A stretch of 64,000 nt of DNA. Origin: Geopseudomonas sagittaria (GTDB lineage: Bacteria > Pseudomonadota > Gammaproteobacteria > Pseudomonadales > Pseudomonadaceae). The stretch's first letter is position 1. Each line of letters opens with the position of its first letter. Positions 1 through 13,876 of this stretch are shown here, piece after piece. Under the pieces are notes generated by a model. It ran no database searches. It worked only from the letters and a program-made list of their open reading frames with translations, and had not been told where the DNA came from. The position numbers and the translations under genes are program-made. The DNA is taken from contig NZ_FOXM01000005.1 in assembly GCF_900115715.1 (NCBI RefSeq), forward strand, positions 186,001-250,000, in the 5' to 3' direction.

Positions 1-1
1 G

Positions 2-805
2 GGCCTGTACTTCGAGACCGGCGAAGGGCCGCGCTTCAAGAAGGTGGTCAGCACCCCGGCCGACATCGCCGCGCTGCCGATCCCCGATCCGGAAAAGGAT
101 CTCGGCTACGTGATGGACGCGGTGCGCACCATCCGCCGCGAGCTCAACGGCCGTGTGCCGCTGATCGGCTTCTCCGGCAGCCCGTGGACCCTGGCCACCT
201 ACATGGTCGAGGGTGGTTCGTCCAAGGACTTCCGCAAGTCCAAGGCGATGCTCTACGACAACCCGCAGGCCATGCACGCGCTGCTCGACAAGCTGGCCCA
301 GTCGGTCACCAGCTACCTGAATGCGCAGATCCTCGCCGGCGCCCAGGCCGTGCAGATCTTCGACTCCTGGGGCGGCAGCCTGTCGGATGCGGCCTACCGC
401 GAGTTCTCGCTGTTCTACATGGAGCGCATCGTCAGCGGCCTGATCCGCCAGCACGAGGGCCGCGAAGTGCCGGTGATCCTGTTCACCAAGGGCGGCGGTC
501 TGTGGCTGGAGTCCATGGCCGAGGCCGGCGCCACCGCGCTGGGCCTGGACTGGACCTGCGACATCCGCAACGCCCGCGCCCGCGTCGGCGACAAGGTGGC
601 CCTGCAGGGCAACATGGACCCGACCGTGCTGTACGCCAACCCGACGGCGATCCGCGCCGAAGTGGCGCGCATCCTCGAGCGTTACGGCAACGGCTCGGGC
701 CACGTGTTCAACCTCGGCCACGGCATCACCCCGGAAGTCGATCCGCGCAATGCCGGAGTGTTCATCGAGGCGGTGCACGAGCTGTCGGCGCAGTATCACC
801 AGTGA
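2..805 (+). CDS. hemE: Uroporphyrinogen decarboxylase, 3' part
   Basis: Cytoplasmic heme-pathway enzyme that decarboxylates the four acetate side chains of uroporphyrinogen III to give coproporphyrinogen III. The reading frame is open from base 2, so the 5' end lies outside the window; about 267 codons remain of a family length near 355. Visible family segments include [12 protein letters not shown] at the edge, the [17 protein letters not shown] stretch, the FDSWGG motif, and NLGHGI near the C-terminus. An internal ATG at 44 is not the real start. The gene converges on the minus-strand MFS gene with a 50-bp gap. Identification rests on strong recall of Pseudomonas HemE. Confidence 0.97.
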   Translation, partial: GLYFETGEGPRFKKVVSTPADIAALPIPDPEKDLGYVMDAVRTIRRELNGRVPLIGFSGSPWTLATYMVEGGSSKDFRKSKAMLYDNPQAMHALLDKLAQSVTSYLNAQILAGAQAVQIFDSWGGSLSDAAYREFSLFYMERIVSGLIRQHEGREVPVILFTKGGGLWLESMAEAGATALGLDWTCDIRNARARVGDKVALQGNMDPTVLYANPTAIRAEVARILERYGNGSGHVFNLGHGITPEVDPRNAGVFIEAVHELSAQYHQ

Positions 806-855
806 TCAGTACGCGGTTCTGAAAAGACCGGCGCCCGTTTGCCAGTCCGGCGCGC

Positions 856-2103
856 TCAGGCCTGTGGCTGCTTGGGTGGCAGCCGCGACAGGTGCAGCGC
901 CACCAGCAGCGCCACCGCAAGCAGGGCGGCGATGAACAGGCCGACACCGGTCCAGCCGCCGCGCTGCCAGAACAGGCCGCCGAGGGTGCCGGCCACGCTG
1001 GAGCCCAGGTAGTAGCTGAACAGGTACAGCGACGAGGCCTGGCCACGGGCCTGCAGGGCGCGGCGGCCGACCCAGCTGCTGGCCAGCGAGTGGGCGGCGA
1101 AGAAGCCGAAGGCGAACAGCAGCATGCCGACGAGGATCAGCGCCAGCGAGGCGAACAGGGTCAGCAGCAGGCCGCCCAGCATCAGCAGGATCGCCGGCCA
1201 GAACACCCGGTGGCGGCCGAGGCGGTCGGCCAGCAGGCCGGCCTGGGTCGAGCTGTAGGTGCCCGACAGGTAGACCACCGAGAGCAGGCCGACCAGGCTC
1301 AGGCTGAGGTTGTAGGGCGCCTCGAGCAGGCGGTAGCCGATGTAGTTGAACAGGGTGACGAAACCGCCCATCAGCAGGAAGGCTTCGAGAAACAGCCAGG
1401 GCAGGCCGCGGTCGGTCAGGTGCAGGCGCAGGCCGTTGGCCAGGTTGGCGAAGCTCAGCGGCGTCGGCCGGAAGTGCCGCGAGTCCGGCAGCAGGCGCCA
1501 GAACAGCAGCGCGGCGAGCAGCGCGAGGCCGCCGAGGGTGGCCACCGCCGCCTGCCAGGAGACGAAATCCACCAGCACGCCGCTGACCAGCCGGCCGCTC
1601 ATGCCGCCCAGCGCGTTGCCGGAGATGTACAGGCCCATGGCCAGGCCGAGGTGCTGGGGATGGATTTCCTCGCTGAGGTAGGACATCGCCACCGCGACCA
1701 GGCCGCTCAGCGACAGGCCGACCAGCGCGCGCATCAGCAGCAGGGCATGCCAGTTGGGCATCAGCGGGGTGAGCAGGGTGCACAGCGCGGCGGCGCACAG
1801 CGCGGCGACCATCACCGGCTTGCGGCCGAGGGCGTCGGACAACGGACCGGTGAGCAGCAGGCCGATGGCCAGGGTGATGGTCGAGATCGACAGCGCCAGG
1901 CTGCTCTGCGCCGCGCTCAGGGCGAAGGCGGCGGACAGCACCGGCAGCATCGGCTGCACGCAGTAGAGCAGGGCGAAGGTGGCGAAGCCGCCGGCGAACA
2001 GCGCCCAGTTGGTGCGGCGGAACTGCGCGGTGCCCTTCTCGATGTGCCGCATCGTTTCGGCGGCACTCGGAGGCTGCACAGGGCTGGCGGCAAGGATCTT
2101 CAT
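856..2103 (-). CDS. MFS transporter (drug/arabinose-efflux type)
   Basis: A 415-residue major facilitator protein, the usual length for a 12-helix inner-membrane exporter. Residues 1-28 form a polar N-terminal tail; the first helix starts near NWALFAGGFATFALLYCVQP, a segment seen in YnfM-like transporters. The DALGRKPVM loop between helices 2 and 3 is the classical MFS motif A. The gene is divergent from a LysR regulator, a usual arrangement for a regulated efflux gene, so the regulator probably controls it. The substrate cannot be read from the sequence. The ATG at 2103 was chosen because longer in-frame extensions run into the divergent promoter region. Confidence 0.9.
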   Translation of the reverse strand: MKILAASPVQPPSAAETMRHIEKGTAQFRRTNWALFAGGFATFALLYCVQPMLPVLSAAFALSAAQSSLALSISTITLAIGLLLTGPLSDALGRKPVMVAALCAAALCTLLTPLMPNWHALLLMRALVGLSLSGLVAVAMSYLSEEIHPQHLGLAMGLYISGNALGGMSGRLVSGVLVDFVSWQAAVATLGGLALLAALLFWRLLPDSRHFRPTPLSFANLANGLRLHLTDRGLPWLFLEAFLLMGGFVTLFNYIGYRLLEAPYNLSLSLVGLLSVVYLSGTYSSTQAGLLADRLGRHRVFWPAILLMLGGLLLTLFASLALILVGMLLFAFGFFAAHSLASSWVGRRALQARGQASSLYLFSYYLGSSVAGTLGGLFWQRGGWTGVGLFIAALLAVALLVALHLSRLPPKQPQA

Positions 2104-2252
2104 CGGTTCCTCGGCGGTGGCAGAGAGGCGCGAACGGGCCAGGGGCGACTCGGTGGGCGGGGCATGCCGGCAAGCATAGGTGAGGCGGTATTCTTAGTTC
2201 CAATATATTATTCGACCTGTCTGATATGTCTTGCGAATCGATAGAGTCGCCC
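2104..2252. promoter_or_regulatory. Divergent promoter region between MFS and lysR
   Basis: A 149-bp gap between divergent genes. It holds a markedly AT-rich patch around 2190-2215 containing the palindrome AATATATT (2202-2209) in an otherwise very GC-rich neighbourhood. This is where overlapping promoters and a LysR-type operator would be expected. No specific T-N11-A operator can be assigned with certainty. Confidence 0.45.
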
Positions 2253-3191
2253 ATGGAACTCCGTCACCTGCGCTATTTCATCGCCGTCGCCGAGGAGCTG
2301 CACTTCGGTCGCGCCGCGCTGCAACTGGGTATCTCCCAGCCGCCGCTGAGCCAGCAGATCCAGGCGCTGGAGGACGAGCTCGGCGCGCGTCTGTTCGAGC
2401 GCACCAACCGGCGGGTGGTCCTCAGCGAGGTTGGCCGGCTGTTCCTGCCCGAGGCGCGGGCGGTGCTGGCGCAGCTGGACAAGGCGGTCGACGTGGCGCG
2501 CCGCGCGCAGCGCGGCGAGGTCGGCGAGCTGAAGGTCGGTTTCACCTCCTCGGCGCCGTTCACCTCGACCATTCCGCGGGCGATCCAGGCCTTCCGCCTG
2601 GCCTGTCCGGCGGTGCATCTGGACCTCTGCGAGCTGAGCAGCCGCGGCGTCGCCGAGGCGGTCGCCGAAGGGCGCCTGCAGGTCGGCATGCTGCGTCCGC
2701 TGGAGGCCATGCCCGCCGGGCTGCAGGCGCTGGAGCTGTTCGCCGAAGCGCTGGTGGCGGTGCTGCCGGCCGGCCATCCGCTGGCCGGCCGCGCGGCGGG
2801 GATCGACCTAAGCGAGCTGGCCGGGGAAGCCTTCGTGTTCTTCCCGCGCAGTTTCGGCACCGGCCTCTACGACCAGCTGCTCGACCTGGCGCGCGCCGCC
2901 GGCTTCACTCCGCGCATCGTCCAGGAGGCCAGCGAGGCGATGACCCTGATCGGTCTGGTCGCCACCGGCCTCGGCGTCACCGTGCTGCCGGCCTCGTTCA
3001 GCCGCATGCGCATCGACGGCGTGGTGTGCCGCACCCTGCGCGATGCCGGGGCCAGCACCGCGGTGTGGCTGGTGCGCCGCCGCGGCGAGGCCTCGCCGCT
3101 GGTGCAGCGTTTCGCCGAACTGCTCGAAGGCGAGGCGCGGCAGGCGCAGGCATTGCGGACAACGGCGGTCGATGCGCACAGGCGGACGTGA
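2253..3191 (+). CDS. LysR-family transcriptional regulator
   Basis: A 312-residue regulator, normal LysR size. Residues 1-60 are the winged helix-turn-helix (MELRHLRYFIAVAEELHFGR, then the AALQLGISQPPLSQQIQALE recognition region); residues about 90-295 are the periplasmic-binding-protein-like effector domain. The ATG at 2253 is preferred over an upstream ATG at 2226 because LysR proteins typically begin with MELRHLRYF. It is divergent from the MFS transporter gene, which it probably regulates in response to a small molecule. The sequence does not identify the inducer. Confidence 0.93.
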   Translation: MELRHLRYFIAVAEELHFGRAALQLGISQPPLSQQIQALEDELGARLFERTNRRVVLSEVGRLFLPEARAVLAQLDKAVDVARRAQRGEVGELKVGFTSSAPFTSTIPRAIQAFRLACPAVHLDLCELSSRGVAEAVAEGRLQVGMLRPLEAMPAGLQALELFAEALVAVLPAGHPLAGRAAGIDLSELAGEAFVFFPRSFGTGLYDQLLDLARAAGFTPRIVQEASEAMTLIGLVATGLGVTVLPASFSRMRIDGVVCRTLRDAGASTAVWLVRRRGEASPLVQRFAELLEGEARQAQALRTTAVDAHRRT

Positions 3192-3257
3192 ATGGGGTTA
3201 AATGCAGGCACAGCAACGCATCCGCGCACGGCGGAGCGCACCAGGGGAGACAGTGGC

Positions 3258-4028
3258 ATGCGGCGTGTGGTGTTCAATCAGAAGGGCGGAGTCGGCAAGT
3301 CGAGCATCGCCTGCAACCTGGCGGCGGTGAGTGCGGCGCAGGGCTATCGCACCCTGCTGATCGATCTCGACAGCCAGGCCAACTCCACCCATTACCTCAC
3401 CGGGCTGAGCGGCGACGCCATCCCGCTGGGCATCGCCGACTTCTTCAAGCAGGTGCTGGCCGGTAGCGCCGGCAAGAAGCCCAAGGTCAGGGTGCAGCCG
3501 ACGCCCTTTGCCAATCTCGATCTGATCACCGCGAGTGCCGAGCTGGCCGACCTGCAACCCAAACTGGAGGCCAAGCACAAGATCAACAAGCTGCGCAAAC
3601 TGCTCGACGAGCTGGACGAGGACTACGAGCGGATCTACCTGGATACCCCGCCGGCGCTGAATTTTTACACGGTTTCCGCGCTGATCGGCGCTGATCGGGT
3701 GCTGATTCCCTTCGACTGCGACAGCTTCTCGCGCCAGGCGCTGTACGGTCTGCTCGCCGAGCTCGACGAGCTGCGCGAGGACCACAACGAGGACCTCGAG
3801 GTCGAGGGCATCGTGGTCAACCAGTTCCAGCCGCGTGCGTCGCTGCCGCAGCAGCTGCTCGACGAGCTGATTGCCGAGCAGTTGCCGGTGCTGCCGGTGT
3901 ACCTGGGCGCTTCGGTGAAGATGCGCGAGTCGCACCAGGCCTGCATGCCGCTGATCTTCCTCGACCCGCGGCACAAGCTGACCCAGCAGTTCGTCGAGCT
4001 GCACGCGCATCTGGAAAGCGCCGGCTGA
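3258..4028 (+). CDS. Orphan ParA-family ATPase
   Basis: A 256-residue deviant Walker ATPase of the ParA/Soj/MinD superfamily. The deviant P-loop QKGGVGKSS lies at about residues 7-15 and carries the signature lysine; LLIDLDSQAN is the switch I region and YLDTPPAL the Walker B region. The protein starts directly with MRRVVFNQKGG, so it lacks the N-terminal DNA-binding extension of plasmid ParA proteins. There is no ParB gene beside it, so it is not an ordinary partition operon. The ATG at 3258 has a good ribosome site (AGGGGAGA, 3243-3250). The gene is conserved at this place in pseudomonads; its cargo is unknown to me. Confidence 0.92.
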   Translation: MRRVVFNQKGGVGKSSIACNLAAVSAAQGYRTLLIDLDSQANSTHYLTGLSGDAIPLGIADFFKQVLAGSAGKKPKVRVQPTPFANLDLITASAELADLQPKLEAKHKINKLRKLLDELDEDYERIYLDTPPALNFYTVSALIGADRVLIPFDCDSFSRQALYGLLAELDELREDHNEDLEVEGIVVNQFQPRASLPQQLLDELIAEQLPVLPVYLGASVKMRESHQACMPLIFLDPRHKLTQQFVELHAHLESAG

Positions 4029-4058
4029 GCGTCCCCCTGCTCCTGGCAGGGAAGGGGC

Positions 4059-4850
4059 TCAGCGGACCACCAGCACGTCGCAGGGCGGTTGCTGCAGCAG
4101 CTGCAGCACCAGGCTGCCGAGCAGGGCGTCGGCCAGCACGCCGCGGCTGTGCGCGCCGAGAGCCAGCAACTGCGGCTGCTCGGCGGCGATCACCGTCTGC
4201 AGGCAGTGCTCGCGTTCCCCCGACAGCAAGGCGTGGCTGAGCAGCAGCGGACGATCCGGCAGGCGGCGGCGTTCGTCGTCGACCAGGCGGTCGAACAGCT
4301 CGCGCTGGAACTGTCGTTCGGCGGGGTCGTCGAGGGCGTGGATCGCCGCCTGCTCGTCGATATGCAGGGCATGCACGCTGGCGCCGTCGGCCAGCAGCTG
4401 CCAGGTCTGCTGCAGGGCGCGGCTGGCGCAGGGCGAGAAGTCCAGCGCCACCAGCGCCCGCGTCCAGGGCTGCCAGGCGGGCTGCACCGCCAGCAGCAGC
4501 GGCACCGGGCAGCCCTGCAGCAGCTGCTCGAGGGTGGTGCCGGCAAAGCCTTGCGCCGACTGCGCGTGGTGCGCGCCGAGGACCACCAGATCGGCCGGCA
4601 GGCCGCGGACCTGAGCGAGAATTTCCTCCACCGGATGGCCGCTGCGCACCAGCAACTCGCTGCGCGCGCTCGCGCAGGCGGCCAGGGCGGGCGCCAGGCG
4701 GGCACGCGCGGCCTCGGCATCGCCCCCGGTCGCCAGCACATGCACCAGGCTCAGCCGCGCGCCCAGCTGCCGCGCCAGCAGGTCGGCGCGCTGCAGGGCC
4801 AGATCGGCCTCCGGGCTGAGGTCGTGGGCGACGAGGATGTGCTGAACCAT
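4059..4850 (-). CDS. Tandem universal stress protein (UspA family)
   Basis: A 263-residue protein made of two Usp domains, residues about 1-120 and 130-263. The N-terminus MVQHILVAHDLSPEADLALQ is the first strand and nucleotide-binding Asp of domain 1. The C-terminal domain ends in a GAHSRG...LLGS segment resembling the G-2X-G-9X-G(S/T) nucleotide-binding motif; the equivalent segment in domain 1 is degenerate. It converges on the parA gene with a 30-bp gap and is followed upstream by trxC on the same strand, which suggests a stress-related pair. Function beyond stress survival cannot be specified. Confidence 0.9.
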   Translation of the reverse strand: MVQHILVAHDLSPEADLALQRADLLARQLGARLSLVHVLATGGDAEAARARLAPALAACASARSELLVRSGHPVEEILAQVRGLPADLVVLGAHHAQSAQGFAGTTLEQLLQGCPVPLLLAVQPAWQPWTRALVALDFSPCASRALQQTWQLLADGASVHALHIDEQAAIHALDDPAERQFQRELFDRLVDDERRRLPDRPLLLSHALLSGEREHCLQTVIAAEQPQLLALGAHSRGVLADALLGSLVLQLLQQPPCDVLVVR

Positions 4851-4923
4851 GGGGATCTCACGCAGCGGAACGAAGGCCGCAGTATGCCGCGTGCGGCGCG
4901 CGCTGTCCCGTCGTGCTGCCGGT

Positions 4924-5358
4924 TCAGAGACCGTGCTGGCGCAGCCAGGCCAGCAGTTGCGGCAACGCCATGGCGCCGCTCTGTCGCGCCACTTCGACGC
5001 CGCCCTTGAACAGGATCAGGCTGGGGATCGAGCGGATGCCTAGCTGGCCGGCCAGGGGCTGGTTGGCCTCGCTGTCCAGCTTGGCCAGGCGCACGCGCCC
5101 GGACAGCTCGCGGGCGGCCTGGTCGAAGGTCGGCGCGAAGGCCTTGCACGGTCCGCACCAGTCGGCCCACACGTCGAGCAGCAGCGGCAGGTCGCCCTTG
5201 AGCTGGGCGGCGAAGCTGGCGCCGTCGACGGCGAACGGCTTGCCGGGCAGCACGGCACTCTTGCAGCGCCCGCAGCGCGGCGCCTCGCCGAGACGGGCGG
5301 CGGGGATGCGGTTGAGGCCGTTGCAGTGCGGGCAGGGGATGATCAGCGAGGCGGTCAT
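4924..5358 (-). CDS. trxC: Thioredoxin 2 with N-terminal zinc ribbon
   Basis: Cytoplasmic thiol-disulfide reductase of 144 residues. The N-terminal zinc site is visible as CPHC at about residues 9-12 and CGRC near 29-32. The thioredoxin domain follows, with the active site WADWCGPCK and the cis-proline in RSIPSL. The zinc ribbon separates TrxC from TrxA. The start at 5358 gives MTASLIIPCPHCNG, preceded by a GGAG-type ribosome site; a GTG four codons upstream is possible but less likely. It lies 73 bp upstream of the usp gene on the same strand and may be co-transcribed with it. Confidence 0.94.
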   Translation of the reverse strand: MTASLIIPCPHCNGLNRIPAARLGEAPRCGRCKSAVLPGKPFAVDGASFAAQLKGDLPLLLDVWADWCGPCKAFAPTFDQAARELSGRVRLAKLDSEANQPLAGQLGIRSIPSLILFKGGVEVARQSGAMALPQLLAWLRQHGL

Positions 5359-5445
5359 GGCGGGCTCCACGGGGTGATCTTCCTAGTGTGGGGCCGCCGG
5401 ACGGGATATCAAGGCGCCGTGTTCGCTCCCCGCTGTCAGTGCCAG

Positions 5446-5514
5446 TCTGTGGGAGGCGTGTGCAGGCTCGCCAAAAGCCCAAGCGCTTCGCCCCGAGGTC
5501 GGGCCTCCCACAGA
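5446..5514. repeat. Intergenic inverted repeat (REP-like)
   Basis: Perfect 12-bp arms, TCTGTGGGAGGC at 5446-5457 and its complement at 5503-5514, enclose about 45 bp containing a GCTTCGCCCCGAGGTCGG segment. A related GTGGGAGGCGCGACCTCG segment recurs near 49,747-49,765. This looks like a dispersed Pseudomonas extragenic palindrome between trxC and the metY 3' end. Confidence 0.6.
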
Positions 5515-5521
5515 CAGGTCA

Positions 5522-5547
5522 CCCGTTGCGCCCGGGGGCGCAACGGG
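5522..5547. terminator. Strong hairpin downstream of metY
   Basis: A perfect 11-bp GC-rich stem (CCCGTTGCGCC at 5522-5532, complement at 5537-5547) with a CGGG loop, 23 bp beyond the metY stop codon. It probably ends or stabilises the metY transcript. No clear T-tract follows on the minus strand, so it is not a textbook intrinsic terminator. Confidence 0.5.
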
Positions 5548-5569
5548 CCAACGATCAGGCGAGGCGCGA

Positions 5570-6847
5570 TCAGCCTTTGGCCGCCTCCAGCGCCTGGCCG
5601 AGGTCGGCGAGGATGTCGTCGATGTGCTCGATGCCGATCGACAGGCGCACCAGGTCGCGCGACACGCCGGCGCGGGCCAGCTCCTCGTCGTTGAGCTGGC
5701 GGTGGGTGGTGGAGGCCGGGTGGCAGGCCAGCGACTTGGCGTCGCCGATGTTGACCAGGCGTACCACCAGCTTGAGCGCGTCGATGAAGCGCGCCGCCGA
5801 CTCGATGCCGCCGCCGATGCCGAACGACAGGATCGACGCCGGTCGGCCGCCCATGTAGCGCTGCGCCAGCGCGTGCTCGGGGTGATCGACCAGGCCGGCG
5901 TACTTCACCCAGCTGACCTGCGGGTGGTTCTGCAGGAACTCGGCGACCTGGCGCGCATTGGCGCAGTGGCGCTCCATGCGCAGGGCCAGGGTTTCCAGGC
6001 CCTGGAGGATCAGGAAGGCGTTGAACGGCGACAGCGCGGCACCCATGTTGCGCAGCGGCACCACGCGGCAGCGGCCGATGAACGCGGCCGGGCCGAAGGA
6101 CTCGGTGTAGGTCACGCCGTGGTAGGAAGCGTCCGGGGTGTTGAGCAGCGGGAAGCGTTCCTTATTGTCCGCCCAGGGGAACTTGCCGGAGTCGACCACG
6201 ATGCCGCCGATGCTGGTGCCGTGGCCGCCGATGTACTTGGTCAGCGAATGCACCACGATGTCGGCGCCGTGCTCGAACGGCCGGCAGAGGATCGGCGTGG
6301 CCACGGTGTTGTCGACGATCAGCGGCACGCCGTGGCGGTGGGCGGCGTCGGCCAGCGCCTGCAGGTCGACGATGTTGCCCGCCGGGTTGCCGATCGACTC
6401 GCAGAACACCGCCTTGGTGTTGGCGTCGATCAGCGCTTCCAGGGCGGCGATGTCGTCGTGCGCGGCGAAGCGCACCTCGATGCCTTGGCGCGGCAGGGTG
6501 TGGGCGAACAGGTTGTAGGTGCCGCCGTACAGCTTGGCCACCGAGACGATGTTGTCGCCGACGCCGGCGATGGTCTGGATCGCGTAGGTGATCGCCGCCA
6601 TGCCCGAGGCCACCGCCAGCGCCGCCACGCCGCCCTCCAGCGCGGCCACGCGCTTCTCCAGCACGTCGGTGGTCGGGTTCATGATCCGCGTGTAGATGTT
6701 GCCGGCGACCTTGAGGTCGAACAGGTCGGCGCCGTGCTGGGTGTCGTCGAAGGCGTAGGAGGTGGTCTGGTAGATCGGCACCGCCACCGCCTTGGTGGTC
6801 GGGTCGGGGCTGTAGCCGGCGTGGATGGCCAGGGTTTCCGCTTTCAT
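5570..6847 (-). CDS. metY: O-acetylhomoserine aminocarboxypropyltransferase (sulfhydrylase)
   Basis: PLP-dependent cytoplasmic enzyme that makes homocysteine from O-acetyl-L-homoserine and sulfide (methionine biosynthesis, direct sulfhydrylation). The 425-residue length and the opening [20 protein letters not shown] are typical of the long MetY subfamily. The cofactor lysine is K204 within [11 protein letters not shown]. Other family segments are [23 protein letters not shown]-like ([11 protein letters not shown]), and [17 protein letters not shown] near the substrate carboxylate site. It lies 105 bp downstream of the SLC13 permease gene on the same strand. O-succinylhomoserine as an alternative acceptor cannot be ruled out by sequence. 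Confidence 0.94.
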   Translation of the reverse strand: MKAETLAIHAGYSPDPTTKAVAVPIYQTTSYAFDDTQHGADLFDLKVAGNIYTRIMNPTTDVLEKRVAALEGGVAALAVASGMAAITYAIQTIAGVGDNIVSVAKLYGGTYNLFAHTLPRQGIEVRFAAHDDIAALEALIDANTKAVFCESIGNPAGNIVDLQALADAAHRHGVPLIVDNTVATPILCRPFEHGADIVVHSLTKYIGGHGTSIGGIVVDSGKFPWADNKERFPLLNTPDASYHGVTYTESFGPAAFIGRCRVVPLRNMGAALSPFNAFLILQGLETLALRMERHCANARQVAEFLQNHPQVSWVKYAGLVDHPEHALAQRYMGGRPASILSFGIGGGIESAARFIDALKLVVRLVNIGDAKSLACHPASTTHRQLNDEELARAGVSRDLVRLSIGIEHIDDILADLGQALEAAKG

Positions 6848-6952
6848 GCGCGCGCATTCCTTCGTGGGCAGGGAAAGCGCGCAGCATGCCGAGACCGCCG
6901 CAGGTCGGTCAATGCCACCATGCGCGATGGGGACATTGGTCGCCCCCGGGCG

Positions 6953-8743
6953 TCACAGCGGGGTCAGCGGCCAGAACAGCGGGATGATCAGGCTGGCCAC
7001 CAGCCACAGCAGGGCGTTCAGCGGAATGCCGACCTTCATGAAGTCGCTGAAGCGGTAGCCGCCGGCGTTGTAGACGAAGGTGTTGGTCTGGTAGCCGATC
7101 GGCGTGGCGAAGCTGGCGCTGGCGGCGAACATCACTGCCACCACGAAGGCGCGCGGGTCGACGCCCAGCTGCTGGGCCATGCCGATGGCGATCGGGGTGA
7201 CCAGCACCGCCACCGCATTGTTGGACAGCACCTCGGTGAGCACCGAGGTGAACAGGTAGATGAACGACAACAGCAGCAGCGGTCCGGCCCACGGCAGCAG
7301 GGCCATCACGTTCTCGACGATCAGCCTGACCAGGCCGACCTTGTCCATCGCCACGCTGATCGCCAGCATGCCGAAGATCAGGCTGAGGATCTTCCAGTCC
7401 ACCGCCTTGTAGGCGTCTTCCACGTCCAGGCAGCGGGTGGCCAGCACGGTCACCGCGCCGATGATCGCCAGACCCTCGATCGGCATCACGCCGAGGGCCG
7501 CCAGCAGCATCACCGCGGCGGTGGCGAGCAGGGCGATCGGCGCCTTGTCGCGGCGGTAGGCGCGCTCCTGCACGGCGTTGAGGCTGATCAGCTCGCCGTT
7601 GTCGGCGAAGCGCTTGATCTGCGCCGGGGTGCCCTCGACCAGCATCACGTCGCCGAACTGCAGCTGGAAATCGTCGAGGTTGCCTCGCACGTTCTCGTCC
7701 TGGCGATGCACGGCCAGCACGTTGATGCCGTAGCGCGCGCTGAGGTCGAGGTCGCGCATCGGCCGGTGGCTGTAGCGCGAATTGCGCCCGACGATGGCCT
7801 CGGCGAGGATCAGGTCCTGACTGCTGACCGTCTCGAAGGCCTCGCCGCGGTTGAAGCTCAGATGGCCGCTCTCGCGCAGGTCGACCACCGCGCGGACCTG
7901 GCCGTGCAGCACCAGCAGGTCGCCGGCCTGGAGGACGAAGTCGTGCTGCGGGCGACTGATCTGCTCGGCATTGCGATTCACCTGCAACACCTGCAGGCCG
8001 CTGCCGCCGTTGAGGTTGGCCTCGGCGATGCTCTTGCCGATCACCGGCGAGTCCTGCGGCACGCGCAGTTCGCTCATGAACGCGCGATCGAGGTCGGGGC
8101 GCAGCTGCCGGGACAGGGTCTCGCGCTCGGGCAGCAGGCGCTTGCCGATGGTCAGCAGATAGAGCATGCCAGTCGCGGCGAGGATCAGCCCGGCGCCGGT
8201 GATCTCGAACATGCCGAACGGTTCGAGGCCGGCCTTGCGCGCCACGCCGTCGACCAGGATGTTGGTCGAGGTGCCGATCATGGTCAGCGAGCCGCCGAGG
8301 ATGGTGGCGTAGGACAGCGGGATCAGCAGCTTGGAGGGCAGGGTGCCGGCGCGCTTGGCCAGGGCGATGGCCACCGGGGTGAGGATGGCCACCACCGGGG
8401 TGTTGTTGAGGAAGGCGGAGATCACCAAGGCGGTGACGGTCAGCCCCGCCAGCACCCGCGTCGGGCTGGTGCCGACCAGCTCGCCCAGCCAGTTGCCCAG
8501 CGCGTCGATGCAGCCGGTGCGCTCCAGGGCGGCGGACAGCACGAACATGCAGGCGATGGTCACCGGCGCCGAGTTGGACAGCACGCCGAGCACTTCGGCG
8601 GGCAGCAGCAGGCCGGTGACCAGCAGGGCGGCCACGGCGATGGCGGCGACGATGTCCGGGCTCCACTTCTCGCGGACGAAGGAAACCAGCACCCAGAGCA
8701 GCAGGGCGGCGACGAACCAGAGCGACAGCGAGTCCGGAAGCAT
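6953..8743 (-). CDS. SLC13/DASS-family permease with TrkA-C domains
   Basis: A 596-residue inner-membrane transporter of the divalent anion:Na+ symporter/ArsB-like superfamily. Helices fill residues about 1-185, with the family signature NNTPVVAILTPVAIALAKR and SLTMIGTSTNILV. Residues about 205-375 hold two cytoplasmic RCK_C/TrkA-C-like modules (LQVLQVNRN...LQAGDLLVLHG and INVLAVHRQDE...LQFGDVMLVEGT). A second helical block with SNNAVAVLVTPIAI and ATPIGYQTNTFVY completes the inverted repeat. Substrates of such proteins include sulfate, dicarboxylates or other anions; none can be assigned here. The ATG at 8743 is favoured over 8749 because AAGGA is then at a normal distance. Sulfate uptake would fit the adjacent metY, but this is inference. 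Confidence 0.88.
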   Translation of the reverse strand: MLPDSLSLWFVAALLLWVLVSFVREKWSPDIVAAIAVAALLVTGLLLPAEVLGVLSNSAPVTIACMFVLSAALERTGCIDALGNWLGELVGTSPTRVLAGLTVTALVISAFLNNTPVVAILTPVAIALAKRAGTLPSKLLIPLSYATILGGSLTMIGTSTNILVDGVARKAGLEPFGMFEITGAGLILAATGMLYLLTIGKRLLPERETLSRQLRPDLDRAFMSELRVPQDSPVIGKSIAEANLNGGSGLQVLQVNRNAEQISRPQHDFVLQAGDLLVLHGQVRAVVDLRESGHLSFNRGEAFETVSSQDLILAEAIVGRNSRYSHRPMRDLDLSARYGINVLAVHRQDENVRGNLDDFQLQFGDVMLVEGTPAQIKRFADNGELISLNAVQERAYRRDKAPIALLATAAVMLLAALGVMPIEGLAIIGAVTVLATRCLDVEDAYKAVDWKILSLIFGMLAISVAMDKVGLVRLIVENVMALLPWAGPLLLLSFIYLFTSVLTEVLSNNAVAVLVTPIAIGMAQQLGVDPRAFVVAVMFAASASFATPIGYQTNTFVYNAGGYRFSDFMKVGIPLNALLWLVASLIIPLFWPLTPL

Positions 8744-8913
8744 GGACATCCTTGGAGCGAATCTCGTGTGAGGTATCGACACGGCACGCTGGGCGCACCG
8801 GCGCTGGCGCAACGATAAAAGCCTTCGCTTAGACAGTCCAAGAATGTTTGATAAGGTTTATATGCCTTTAAGAGTTAAAAACCGGGTCTGACCGGCAGCG
8901 CAAAGCGGTCGGT

Positions 8914-10407
<1,494 letters not shown>

Positions 10408-10448
10408 CTAGGAAAAGATTGTGCTGGGGATTGCCGCAGGCCGTCCAG

Positions 10449-13757
<3,309 letters not shown>

Positions 13758-13876
13758 GGCGAGCACGGTTTTGTTGAGGAACCGGCAAGCCTACTGGGGC
13801 CGCGCCGCCTCGACAAGGCTGTCGGTCCGGAAGTGCCGATGTCGACGGGCGCTGCGCTCGCCGCCCGCGCCGCGCT

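Noticed and set aside
5371-5569. Possible small RNA gene between trxC and metY
   Set aside because: The palindromes there are better explained as REP-like element plus a 3' hairpin of metY; no promoter or conserved RNA was recognised.
6848-6952. SAM-type riboswitch upstream of metY
   Set aside because: No known SAM riboswitch core could be seen; the gap is short and only shows GC-rich inverted repeats.
5624-8818. Open frame of 1064 codons on the plus strand across metY and the SLC13 gene
   Set aside because: Its composition (His/Gln/Arg/Val-rich, low complexity) is typical of the antisense of GC-rich genes, and both minus-strand genes beneath it have clear family motifs.
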